A DNA stretch of 64,000 nucleotides from Cladorrhinum sp. PSN259 (taxonomy: Eukaryota; Ascomycota; Sordariomycetes; Sordariales; Podosporaceae): NCBI GenBank assembly GCA_033725935.1, contig MU867064.1, forward strand, positions 310,001 through 374,000, given 5' to 3'. Below, piece after piece: positions 45,428 through 56,313 of the stretch. The notes beneath the pieces were generated by a model, which saw nothing but the letters and a program-made list of their open reading frames with translations, did no database searches and had not been told where the DNA came from. A program made the translations under genes and the position numbers. The stretch's first letter is position 1; every line of letters starts with the position of its first letter.

Positions 45428-48400
45428 ATGGGTTGGACAGCTTTTCTCCTGGTCTACCTTTTCGGAGGCATTTCCTTTTTGCCTTTGATTGCTGTCATCG
45501 TGTTTGCCCACGCCTTTTTGACACTTCCTGTTCGAGCCGACATCAATAGCCAAGCCGATGATCTGGTCCAGCCGGGCGACAGCCTCGACGCTCTCAAGGC
45601 AGCTCAAAAAGACAAAGACGATACCAAAACTCGGCCAGCTCACCATGATTCCGACGTCGCCGCCGGCTATTTCGCCGTTTGCCGTGAGTACACGCCAATG
45701 GGTATCAACGCGAAGCCGATAGAACGGGCAACCCCTGTCGGATCTGCCACCGTGGCAGCCCCGAGTCCCAGTGTCTACCAGACGATGTACCGCAGTATCT
45801 TCGACCGGAAATCTGTATCAGGGCCCTTGGACAATAGAAATGGCGTCAGCCAGCGTCCAAAAAAGGCTGGAAATGTCTTTTATGTCGTTCTGCGGTATGT
45901 CATGTCTCCAGTTTCGTGGCACGATGATCCTATCTAATATAGCCAACAGACACGGCCATTTAATGCTCTTTGACGACGACGAACAGCTTGAGGTCCGACA
46001 CGTTGTGTCCCTCGCACACCACGATATCAGCATATACTCTGGTGAGCCTGTGATACCCGAGGGCGAGCTGTGGATCAAGCGCAATGCTATTTGCCTTTCA
46101 CGACGGAAAGATGGGGCAGAAATGGGCCCTGACAGCCTGGTGTCCAAACCATTTTACCTTTTCTCTGAGAATTGCTCTGCAAAAGAGGACTTTTATTTTG
46201 CACTGCTTCGGAATCAAGAGCAGACATTCGCAGCCGAGACCAATGCAGCGCCTACACCTATTCAGTTTGAGGTTAAAAACATCATCTCTCTGGTGCAGAA
46301 GCTCCATTCCTCCGAGGAACATATGCAGACTAGGTGGCTCAATGCCATTATTGGAAGAGTATTTCTGGGGGTCTATAAAACAAAGGATATCGAGAATTTC
46401 ATCAGAGAGAAGCTTACAAAGAAGATATCCCGCGTCAAACGCCCTGGATTCTTGTCTCACATTGCCATTAAAGCTATTGATACAGGCGAGTCCGCGCCAT
46501 ACATTACCAATCCGCGCCTTAAAGACCTGACTGTGGAAGGAGAATGCGGCATCGAAGCCGATATGCGCTATACCGGAAATTTCAGGCTGGAAGTGGAAGC
46601 GACTGCTCGCATCGATCTTGGAGCTCGGTTCAAGGCAAGAGAAGTCAATATGGTGCTTGCAGTTGTCATCCGGAAACTCGAGGGTCATATACTGTTGAAA
46701 ATAAAGCCACCCCCAAGCAACCGCATTTGGTTTTCTTTCCAACAAGCACCGAAGATGGAAATGACGATAGAACCCATCGTTAGCTCACGCCAAATTACGT
46801 ATAACGTTATACTCCGACAAATTGAGAGTCGCATCAAAGAGGTTATTGCCGAGACACTGGTTTTGCCCTTTTGGGACGACACGCCGTTTTTCAATACGGA
46901 ACACAAAACATGGAGAGGGGGGATATTTCATGATGACAGGGTCAAGTCTACCATGGACCTGGAGTCTGCTGTGGCCCAGGAGGGCGAGCTGGACGAGGTT
47001 GACCGCCTAGAGGAGGCTCAAGGAATCCAGGAGACAGAACTGCCACATATTGAAAAGAGCCACAGCGTGCCTGTTCTTGAAAAAGCGACAGGTTTGTTCG
47101 GAAGGAAAATGAAGAGCAAAGCAGATTTGCGAGGATCTCCTTCAGCATCCTCCACGAGTCTAGAGCTCAAAAATGAAGCCAGAATGTCATCCGCGAGCCT
47201 GGATATCAAACCCGAGTCGCGGGCATCAACGACGAGTTTTGAGTCTACGAAAGATATAAACGCGGAGGCGAGATCTGAGGTCAAGGAACCCACATCCCCT
47301 CCTCCGGTGCTTTCTGCACCCTTTGCTCAGACGTCAACACCCATTGTCGGTACAGATACAGTTACCGCTGAGCTTTTTAAACCTTCATCATCCCCACCCA
47401 ACGCAAGTCCAGCAATATCCGCTATGGCAAATTTGACGGCAAAAACCCAACCATCGCCGTCAATACCACCACAGGAGCCTTCCTTCAAGCCGTACATTAC
47501 ATCGAAAACATCCAGTCAGTCGTCGAGCTCGTCTCAAGAAGCTACAGACAATGAAAAAGAAAAGGACTCAGATAAAACACCACAAACACGGCGACACACT
47601 ACGTCATCAGCTGGCAATCATGATGATGGCACTCACTCACCAGCCCCCTCCGCAAAAGATTCAATCCGAAGTCAGGCGGGATCTGTTACTAGGGGTATTT
47701 TCACCCGTCGGGACACAACACTATCTTCCTCGGCCCCTGAGTCACCGAGCCTCGGTGATACACAGAAGCGAAATGCATTGGCCGCTGTTTCCAACGCAGC
47801 TGCGACTGCCAAAAGATGGGGCATCAACGCTTTTCAGCGACGCGCTAACGATGGGGGACATGGCACCAACGGTTCAGCGACTGACCGTGCGGCGCTGGAC
47901 CTCAATCAGCCCATGGGCCGCGGGCAGCCACTGCCCCCTCCAGGCACACCACTACCGATGCCAGACAAGAAAACGGCCACTGCTCCCATTCCAGTTCCAA
48001 AGCGAAAGTCAGTGGCTCCGCCTCCAACATTACCCCATCATGAGGAGCCCGCTAAGCACAAAACGGAACGCCGCCCGGTTCCGCCACCACCCCTTCCCAA
48101 ACGGCGACAGTATCGGAGCGAAGAGGCAACTGCAGATGGTGATGGCATGCTTGTTGTCGCCGCTCCTGCCGATTCTGAGCCGACCACGCCATTGAGCACT
48201 TCGCATAGCGATCCCTCGTATATGCATCCATTCGTTGAAGATATGGATGACATATCTGTTCTAGCAGAAGGTGAGGAAATAATAGCCAAGCAAAGTTCTG
48301 AAAATGGGCCTGGCTCTTCTGAGATACCTCCGGTCGTTGTAATGGCGGAAACTCATCAATCAGGGTCCGACGGTACAGAAGTATCAATGGATGAACCCGT

Positions 48401-48479
48401 TGTTGAGAATGACGATGATTATTCTGCCTGGATGGATAATATCGGCTCTGAAGACCTTGATCTGGAGACAAAGCGATAA
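45428..48479 (+). CDS. NVJ2: Nvj2/TEX2-like SMP-PH lipid-transfer protein
   Basis: An ER-anchored lipid-transfer protein of membrane contact sites; the yeast member moves ceramide from ER to Golgi under stress and sits at the nucleus-vacuole junction. Exons 45428-45894 and 45950-48479 give 998 aa. An N-terminal membrane segment (MGWTAFLLVYLFGGISFLPL onward) is followed by a PH-like region (about 115-275, HGHLMLFDDDEQLEVRHVV). The SMP lipid-binding domain (about 280-465) spans TRWLNAIIGRVFLGVYK, FLSHIAIKAIDTGESAPYI and the end PFWDDTPFF. The C-terminal half is disordered and Ser/Pro-rich, with several polyproline stretches. The start is the ATG before GWTAFLL; an in-frame GTG upstream is ignored. 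The family is clear; one-to-one orthology with yeast NVJ2 is inferred. Confidence 0.88.
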
Positions 48480-50484
48480 ATGTACCTCGGTCAATAATTG
48501 GATTCAGTTATTTATAAATAAACTAGGGGTTCTAAGCTTTAGGGTGTAGAAGGCATGTTTTTGATGTGGAAATGGCTGTTCTGGGCGTTATTGGAGTTGG
48601 TATATTGCGTCGAACGTGAACACCTTTAGAGGGAGGGGCAACTCAAATTCTCTCTCATTTAACAGAAATAGAAATACCATAACAATCTGAGTATTATTCT
48701 TGCACTTTACGGATCTCTTGAGCCTATTTGGTGGAAAATAAACGTGTGTATGACTGTACGATACATCATGTATTAAACCGCTTCGTCGATTTCCCGTGCA
48801 TACCTTGCTTGACCTTATCATTTTTTATCTTTACCTCTACAAATCACGGTATCGAGACAACGCCAGTTATTTGGTGGACTTTATTTTGTCTCCAACTCAT
48901 ATCTTGGCTTGCGAGTCCTGACTGGATGACGGGCCAGAGAGTGGTTTGCAGATGATGAGGTCCGCAAATAGTGCTCAAGGGGCCTTGCCGACCCCAGGGA
49001 TGTGTCTGTCGATCTCCCAAGCATTTGCCCGCAAACGAATGCATGAACTGGAAGAAATCAAGAATGACATGAATTGTTTGCTCGTGTAAAAGGTGTGTTT
49101 ATATAGAGTTGATATCAGCCTCCTTTTAGCCTGAGGTGTGGGGGCGGCATATTGCTATGCACAACCGTTTGAGGGTCTTGGAGGGAGTGATATCTAAACC
49201 AAGCAGATGTGCCACGAGGGAGGTCATGATTTAATTGTAGGGAATGTTTAAATATTTGAGAGAGTGCATCACCAAAAATAGTTCATTTGACATGAATGAG
49301 CATGCATGTGTTGCGAGATCTGCTGTAGGAGCTCGCTGTCGGAAGTTGTCAGGGGTACAAAAGGGGCGACGTCAATACAGCAAAGCAACGATTATAAGCC
49401 GGTTAGTTGAGCCGTTATTTCCGGCTGACGACCAACCGCGTGGTAGATAAAACGTGCGGATACAGTGGTTGCATGTGTATCTCCTTCAGGATCGAAAGCG
49501 CTGTCTTTTCGGTCCGGACGAGGAAAAGAAACGGGTGAATAGTGAACGGCGGATCATACTTTGAATGCTACTGGTGCGGATACGAGAACTCACTGGTTCA
49601 GAAGTGAACAGCTGATCGGGTTCACAGGAAATATCAAGATCCTCTTAAACCTCGCCGGATATTCTGGATTATCCTTCACATAGCCGATGTTTGTCTTGGT
49701 TCCAAGCAGTGCGTTATCATTTCCATGTTTAAATGAGAGCAATCCTGCAAAACTTGGGACCACCCCGTTGTGCAGCCCATCAGTTGCTTGAACTCAGATT
49801 CAAATACTCGGTACGAAATGAGTGTCGTCACCTAGACTAGCATATGCAGAGGACTGGGATTATAGAGCAGTGCCCGCCCGGCTAGAGCTGTCATTGACAT
49901 ATCATGGCGGGAGTTGTGATGGGATCGACACAGTTCCACCCAAGCAACAAGGATGTGTGTTTCCGGCGGCATTGATGCAAAGGCTCGGCTCCGACAAACC
50001 AGACCTCATACCCAGATCTTGCAGCCAGAATTGTTTATTGCCCATATGGATATCACAGCAGCGGCCCGAAGACACGAGGTGATCAGCGAAACTTTCGCTC
50101 GTTGTGGATGGCGACACTTCTTATCCTCCGTACCGGGATATGGGAACTTGTGCAAAGTATATTAGCAGGTGAACCTTGTTTACCGACGTGGGATAAAAAA
50201 AGAAACCACCATCTAAACCTATCCGGTCTTGAGTAGTATCAAAGTAAGAAGATGGAAGCCCGTAATAAACAGGAAGCCAGTTCATCCATAGAGCAAATAT
50301 GAATCCGGAGGAGCTGGCGATTTCCCCTAAAGGTGAGGTTGTCACAGGGACAAGACAAGAAAAGGAGAGGGGGGGTTGTAGAAGGTCAGAAGTACATATA
50401 CTGACCCTTCTATTCCGGTTGGAATGATCAAAGACTGCACCAATCTCACGCAATCCTCCTGCACGCCACAAACCACAATCTGCA
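48480..50484. other. 2-kb gene-free interval
   Basis: Only short ORFs with no domain. No RNA gene or repeat was recognised. The last bases before 50485 (CT-rich, with CCACAATCTGCA) form the leader of the secreted-protein gene. Confidence 0.5.
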
Positions 50485-51147
50485 ATGAAGTTTACTACCT
50501 CCCTCCTGGGGCTGTCTAGCCTCTTCTTGTTTTCTCTCTGCCAGGCTCAGGCTCCTGTGGCTTGCCCAACAGCAACCCGAACTATCCAGAACCGTGGCTG
50601 CCGTAACGAATGTGCCTTTACGGACTGTGCTTTCCAAACCACAATCCGCAATCCTTGCGGTTGCCCAGCGTCCATCCCAACAGCTACACTCATTGCCCCT
50701 TGCGAAGCCCCTTGTCCATATCAGGGATGTGACATTGAGTTTCGCACGTCGGCTTTGGCGTGTCCGACCACTTCATCCAGCACCAGACGCTGGCCTCCCT
50801 GGACTTCCACCACTTCCACCTCAACCACTCTCCGTCGAACAACCAGCACAACCGTCCGGTCCACCAGCAAACCGACTACAACACAGACCGCTGTGGTCAC
50901 GAGTGTCGTGACGCTCCCACCGCCAATTAGAACCACCACTACCCCTTGCCCGACGGTGACGAGAATCACCAGCCCAGCAGATTGCGCTCCGATTAGATGC
51001 CCCGTGCCGACATGCCAGGTTCGAACAACACTTGGGGTTCCGTGCAACTGTGTTCCGAAAACGGTGCTTTGGGTTCAAGGATGCGCAACCGCGTGTCCTG
51101 AGGGGTGCTTGACGAGAACCGAGACTCTCAGCGCTGCCAATTGTTGA
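50485..51147 (+). CDS. secreted cysteine-rich protein with two ten-cysteine modules
   Basis: A 220-aa protein with a clear signal peptide (MKFTTSLLGLSSLFLFSLCQAQA, cleavage about 20-23) and no membrane anchor or GPI signal. The mature part has two related about 65-aa modules. Both start C-P-T-x-T-R and contain ten cysteines in the same order (spaced C...C..C...C...C-x-C...C..C...C...C). The modules are joined by a Thr/Ser-rich linker of about 70 residues, probably O-glycosylated. One exon, no frameshift. I recognise the general type (small secreted cysteine-rich proteins of fungi, including wall proteins and effector candidates) but not a named family. It is flanked by gene-poor sequence on both sides. 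Confidence 0.85.
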   Translation: MKFTTSLLGLSSLFLFSLCQAQAPVACPTATRTIQNRGCRNECAFTDCAFQTTIRNPCGCPASIPTATLIAPCEAPCPYQGCDIEFRTSALACPTTSSSTRRWPPWTSTTSTSTTLRRTTSTTVRSTSKPTTTQTAVVTSVVTLPPPIRTTTTPCPTVTRITSPADCAPIRCPVPTCQVRTTLGVPCNCVPKTVLWVQGCATACPEGCLTRTETLSAANC

Positions 51148-51852
51148 TACGAAAGAGGCTGTGGGGGACTGTTGGACTTCTGTACCTTTGTAGCTCTGTA
51201 GCTCTCTATCAAGCACGATTTGAGAACCTTGATGGCTGCCGTGATGTAGAAGTAGATATGTGATCGCCAGCCGCCGATCGGGTCAGCGCATCGTCAACGC
51301 AGCTAACCCAGATGTTTGCTTGTCCAAAACAGCCTACCAGCTCTTGACACCACCATGTCCATATATCAAGGCCGGCGGTGGGCGGTCAATAGATGATCGG
51401 CGGTGTCCCCCCGAAGATTACTGCGGTGTTCTTGATAAGAGTGGGGTCAACGGTTCTAAATGCGACCCTTCTCCAGCGCCCAGAATGCTCTCCCGCCAAC
51501 CTACCAGGTAGCCGCCAGTCCCTGGCCTGCAGGGCGCCACAATCCATCAAAGTAGCCGCTAATTGGGCCCTGTGACATCATTCGCCAACGTTTATTGGAC
51601 GCCTTGTGGGGTGGACGATAGGTAGTCTCGAGAGCTCCCTCCCTTCCTGGACTGAGCTGCCGAGTCACCAGATCAATAGTTGCTACGAATCCATGTATCG
51701 TGCCGTGCCTGCGAAGCGGTGACTTTGTGCTTGATTCCTCACGATATAACGGCCGAGCCTCTTTGAATTGTTTTCCTGCGGTGTTTTGCCTACTTTGAAG
51801 TAGATTGCCTTCTAGCCATTGCACTGCCCCGCATTTTGCTTGCATCACCATC
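51148..51852. other. intergenic region upstream of ISN1
   Basis: No supported gene. Short ORFs at 51260-51575 lack signals or domains. The distal part is probably the ISN1 promoter. Confidence 0.5.
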
Positions 51853-53213
51853 ATGACTACCCGATACCGTGTTGAATATGCCCTCAAAACACACCGGCGA
51901 GATCAGTTTATAGGTAAGACTTTCGAAGTGTCGCGCCCTGCAGAGTCCCATTGACATGTTTGCTAGAATGGATCAAGGCTCTCCTCGCTGTTCCATTCGT
52001 CCTCTACTCTCAACCCCACGGCGTGTTCGATAACGCAGGCATCACCGGGTCCTCCTCCTCCGAGTCCCTCATCTCAACCCGCGAGGAAGCCCACCGGCGC
52101 TACTCCGAAATCCTCCGCGATGTAGAGCTTATGATCGATGACCACATTCTCCACCAAAACAATGCCGACAATCCATTCCCTTCCAAACTCAAGCTTCTCG
52201 TCCCCACGATAGGGCCCTTCTTTACCCGCCTACCCCTCGAAGCGGCATTCAAGTTCCAAGATCGCAAGCGCTACATATCCTCTCGCCGCTTCGTTTCACC
52301 TTCTTTCAATGATGTCCGACTCATTCTCAATTCTGCCCAGATAATGGCTGTAACAACATACGGCACCCTTCAGCTCGCTACTTTTGATGGTGACGTGACC
52401 CTTTACGACGATGGCCAGTCGCTGGAACCAACATCCCCAGTCATTCCCCGGCTTATGGACCTTCTCCACAAGAACGTCAAGATTGGCATCGTAACCGCGG
52501 CAGGGTATACATCAGCGGATCGGTACTATGCACGCTTGCACGGCTTGCTGGACACGATCGCCAACGACGCAACTCTATCCCCTGCACAAAGGTCCTCCCT
52601 CATAATAATGGGGGGCGAATCAAACTACCTGTTCGAGTACGATGCCTCTTCCCCCCACCTGCTTTCACCCGTTCCGCGGTCCCGGTGGCTCACGTCGGAG
52701 ATGTTGTCCTGGGACGAGCGGGATATCAAAGAGATCTTGGATGTAGCAGAGGATGCTTTGCGCGAGTGTATCAAGAGCTTGAATCTGCCCGCGGAATTGA
52801 TGCGCAAGGATCGGGCGGTGGGCATTATTCCTTCACCTCCTCACGTTCGTATCCCAAGAGAATCGTTAGAGGAGACCGTCTTGCTCGTGCAAAAGATTCT
52901 GGAGATTAGTACCGCTGCTGGGAGAACCAAACGTGTGCCGTTTTGCGCTTTCAATGGCGGAAACGACGTGTTTGTGGATATTGGAGACAAGAGCTGGGGC
53001 GTGACCGTTTGTCAGCGGTGGTTTGGTGCTTCCACCAAGGCAGGCATCATAAAGGGCGAGAATACGTTGCATGTTGGTGATCAGTTCTTGAGCGCTGGTG
53101 CGAACGACTTTAGGGCGAGGAGTGTCGGTACCACAGCGTGGATCGCCAGTCCGGCTGAGACTGTCGAGTTGTTAGATGAGTTGGCAGAGTTGATGGGAAA
53201 GAAAATGTCCTGA
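51853..53213 (+). CDS. ISN1: ISN1, IMP-specific 5'-nucleotidase
   Basis: This enzyme dephosphorylates inosine monophosphate to inosine in purine salvage/overflow, in the cytosol. Exons 51853-51913 and 51967-53213 give 435 aa, the usual size. It starts MTTRYRVEYALKTHRRDQFI and continues WIKALLAVPFVLYSQ, typical of the family. The HAD-type catalytic motif TFDGDVTLYDDG lies near residues 159-170, with nucleophile and acid aspartates in D-G-D-V-T. IGIVTAAGYTSADRYYARL and the late VGDQFLSAGANDFRAR segment (metal-binding aspartates) match HAD motifs II and IV. All motifs are intact. The first exon is short; the phase-1 join completes a glutamate codon. Confidence 0.96.
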
Positions 53214-54498
53214 ACGATGATGTTCATGTTACTGGTTGCCAAGCTCAGGTGCAGGATACTTTCTTTGGGTTATGAGTGCAAGCAGGCGCCTTTCTTGTTC
53301 AGGCAACTGATAATATCAAGTAGGAAACTTAGACAGCACGCTTCTGTCAGGCTTTGAGTACAACGGCCCGGATTCAACATTGGAAAGCTCCTTAAATTTT
53401 GTTTCATTGCTCGGCTTCATTCATCATTGAGATCGTATCTATTCTAATCTGTTCTGACCATCGCCACTCTCCGGGTCCCGATTTCTTCGCTTCCCAACAG
53501 TCTAGTTCGGGTTGATGCAGAGAAAGAAGCAGTACTTTCAAATCCAAAACATAAAACAAATCTCTTGTTGATTTTGCTTATGAAAGGGAAGTAAACAAGC
53601 AGGGAAAAGGAGAAGGAAAGGAAGAAGAAAAAAAAGTAATGAAAATGGGGGTATTTCGCACAGTAAGAGGAAATGAGTAAAAAAAACAAATGAAAAGGTG
53701 CAAAATCAATGACAACGGGAGAAAATAGACAAAACCATCAACCCAGATCTCCCCGTCGTGTCCTCACTTGCTTGTTGTATCAAGGCGCATCCACACCCAC
53801 TCACACACACATACACATGTAAATGGGTACTTGACAAGATGAGTGACATAAATGCTGATGCAAGCTTCTTGTTCTTGATCCACCTCCCCGGCTTCCATAG
53901 CCATGCGTCAACCCAGATGTTTCGTCCATTTTCCTGCGGGGGGGGGGGGGGGGGCCCCGCCGCCGCCCGCGGGGCCGGGGGGGGGGGGGGGGGCGAGACA
54001 CTAACGCCACGCTCACGCGTAATNNNNNNNNNNAATTTTTTTTAAAAAAATTCTTTTGAAAGTTTTTTTTTTTTTAACCAACCCCCCGGCTTCCAAAGCA
54101 ATGCGTCAACCCATTTTTTTGGTCCATTTTACCCCCCCCCCCCCCCCCCCCCCCCCAGTTCTAAGATGTAGTTCTGAATGCCTTGCCATCATGCTAACCA
54201 ATTCCATGCTTTTTTAATCTCCCATAAAACGTCCCCTAGTTCACGAATACAGAACCAAACGATTCGATCAAACTCCTAATACAGGAGGAGGGGGGAGAAA
54301 GAATAGTAAACGAATAAGAAAAGGGAATAAAAAAAGAATAATCGACCTCATACAGGCATTAAAATACGTTCTGTTGCTGTACAAAGAATTCCGATCAAGA
54401 GAGAAAGAAAAAGAAAAAAGGACAAAAGTTCCCCTCAAGGGAAGAATGGTATCATATTGTATGCCTTGTATCCACCACCGTTATTCCCCCCTTTTCTT
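53214..54498. other. intergenic region with second low-quality gap
   Basis: No gene. 53890-53940 and 54081-54130 are near-duplicate copies of one segment (CGGCTTCCA-AGC-ATGCGTCAACCCA), the second corrupted by homopolymers, around a 10-N gap and G/C runs. Flanking A-rich sequence carries the convergent 3' ends of ISN1 and the 54499 gene. Confidence 0.6.
54024..54033. other. assembly gap (10 N)
   Basis: Ten N lie between a G-rich and an A/T/C homopolymer segment, with repeated sequence on both sides. Likely an assembly artefact. Confidence 0.95.
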
Positions 54499-56313
54499 TT
54501 ACTTGAATACACCAAACGGAGCTCCAAAGTTGCTGCTCTTCTTGATCTTGAGTGGAATCTCAAGCTCCTCTTCACCGCTCTTTGGGCTTCTGCTCCGGTC
54601 CCTTTCGGTGCTGGCGTCAGAGGCCTCGCTAGCCGCATCTTGCTGTCTATGAGCGTCAGATGATGTGGTCACGGACGCCTCCGAGGCGCCATCAAGCTTT
54701 GATAGACCCTCAGATACTTCGCTGGCGTCTTCAATGTCTTTCAGCACGGCAGGGAGCGAAGCCTCGCGATCCTTGGAAACCTCCTCAAGTTTATCTGACA
54801 GCCTGCGGAAAAAAATTTCGTCGTGGGCTGGCATGTTCCTGACCATCAGAGGAAATTTGAGCGGGCGATCTTCGGCTGTATCATGAAGAGGCTCCTCACA
54901 TTCATGTTCGGAGGACGACTCGGCGCTGTGGTCTTGGAAGTCACTCTGACCAACGGGGCCATCTCCCTGCTGAAGAGTTGGTGTGCTTTCCCCGCTACTG
55001 CTTGTTGCAGTGGCCGCCCCTGATGATGCAACCGTAGTCAAGAGCGAGAGCGAATGACTGGGGGTGTGGCCGGCATGCATGGTCAGACGGGCCGACTCGT
55101 GTGCTGCCAAGACTTGCATGGTCTGTTGCTTGGATGCACGAGGAGCCTTGGATTCGCCTGAGGCATTTGGCGGCGAAGAGGACCTGCTGGATTCTTTGGA
55201 TCCGTCACAAGATGGTGGGTCGGTGAATGTCGACTTTTGAATGGTTGTTGCTTTGATGGGTATTCCCTCGAGCTCTGGGTGTATCTCTTGGACATCAACA
55301 ACTGGAATTGGAGTTGTATCAGGTTCCGATGCTGCTGGTGAAAGTCCCGAGCTTGGAATATTAGGGCCTATTGATATCCTCTCGGGAAGGGGCTCCAAAG
55401 GCTTTGGGAAAGTCTTCGTGGCCCGGCCATTCTGCCCCAGTTGAGTTCGTATTTGTGGAAGAGAGGAATGGTGCTTGATGGCCGGACCTGGCGATCCCGT
55501 TGGCTGGTCACTGTTCCGAACAGCTGACCTATTCATTCGCGTAGGTGGTGCGTTTTCTTGTTGTGACGACTGTGAGCTCCTCATGCTTTCTGGTGATGCG
55601 TCCCATGCCCCTCCCCCGCGCAGGCCAGCAGTTGTAGAAAATGAGGCTTTTTGTAGTGATGCAACTCCCAGACTCAATAACTGCTGCCTCAGATACTGGA
55701 TTTCCTGTAGCAAAAGCTCCCTTTCCGCATCCCACTCTACACGTTCTTCCTCCATGAATGCCCGTTCCTCCTTGTAGACTTCCTCCGCACGCTCTCTGTT
55801 TGCTTCCATGTATTTCCGCTCCGCTTCCCAAGCTTCTCTGATTCGGCTGTTCTGTTGAACGAGACGACGAACCATCAGAGCTTGTGACGCTGCCCCGTGG
55901 GGATCCGTCGATGTTGATCGCTGGTGGCCTGGAGAAAGAAGGGCAGGTGACATTGGCACGTTGAGGTTTCCATTGATGGAGCCCGTCATGGGCAAGTCGT
56001 GCCGTGAACGCCTCGTTTCTTGGGCATTGGGTGGGAGGCTGCTGGAGCGGTACTGGCCATGTGAATGCTGCTCATGCGGGAGAAGATGGGGTGAAAGGAA
56101 GGATTGGTGTTGGGCCGCAGGTCCTCGGACCCCTGGTGAAAGCGGCGAATAGACCTGACTCGCTGGGTTCAACCTAATCTGGTCGAAATACCCAGCAGTA
56201 GCCCCGCGAGGTAATGTTAGGGGGGATATTATTGACGAGGAGGAGACATCGGAGTCCATGGCGCCCGACGGCCAGAAGGAATCGGATGGTAGCTTCGTCA
56301 TGGTGGCCATCAT
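54499..56313 (-). CDS. hypothetical Ser/Pro-rich coiled-coil protein
   Basis: A 604-aa single-exon protein starting MMATMTKLPSDSFWPSGAMD. The N-terminal 145 residues are disordered and Ser/Pro-rich. A charged helical segment (about 145-216, RRLVQQNSRIREAWEAERKY to QEIQYLRQQLLSLG) strongly suggests a coiled coil. The middle is disordered. A conserved-looking block near 480-515 reads PLKFPLMVRNMPAHDEIFFR followed by RLSDKLEEVSK. The end is KSSNFGAPFGVFK. There is no signal peptide, membrane segment or enzyme motif. The long clean frame and good codon structure support a real gene. I do not recognise the family; a cytoskeletal or scaffold role would be a guess. Confidence 0.8.
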   Translation of the reverse strand: MMATMTKLPSDSFWPSGAMDSDVSSSSIISPLTLPRGATAGYFDQIRLNPASQVYSPLSPGVRGPAAQHQSFLSPHLLPHEQHSHGQYRSSSLPPNAQETRRSRHDLPMTGSINGNLNVPMSPALLSPGHQRSTSTDPHGAASQALMVRRLVQQNSRIREAWEAERKYMEANRERAEEVYKEERAFMEEERVEWDAERELLLQEIQYLRQQLLSLGVASLQKASFSTTAGLRGGGAWDASPESMRSSQSSQQENAPPTRMNRSAVRNSDQPTGSPGPAIKHHSSLPQIRTQLGQNGRATKTFPKPLEPLPERISIGPNIPSSGLSPAASEPDTTPIPVVDVQEIHPELEGIPIKATTIQKSTFTDPPSCDGSKESSRSSSPPNASGESKAPRASKQQTMQVLAAHESARLTMHAGHTPSHSLSLLTTVASSGAATATSSSGESTPTLQQGDGPVGQSDFQDHSAESSSEHECEEPLHDTAEDRPLKFPLMVRNMPAHDEIFFRRLSDKLEEVSKDREASLPAVLKDIEDASEVSEGLSKLDGASEASVTTSSDAHRQQDAASEASDASTERDRSRSPKSGEEELEIPLKIKKSSNFGAPFGVFK

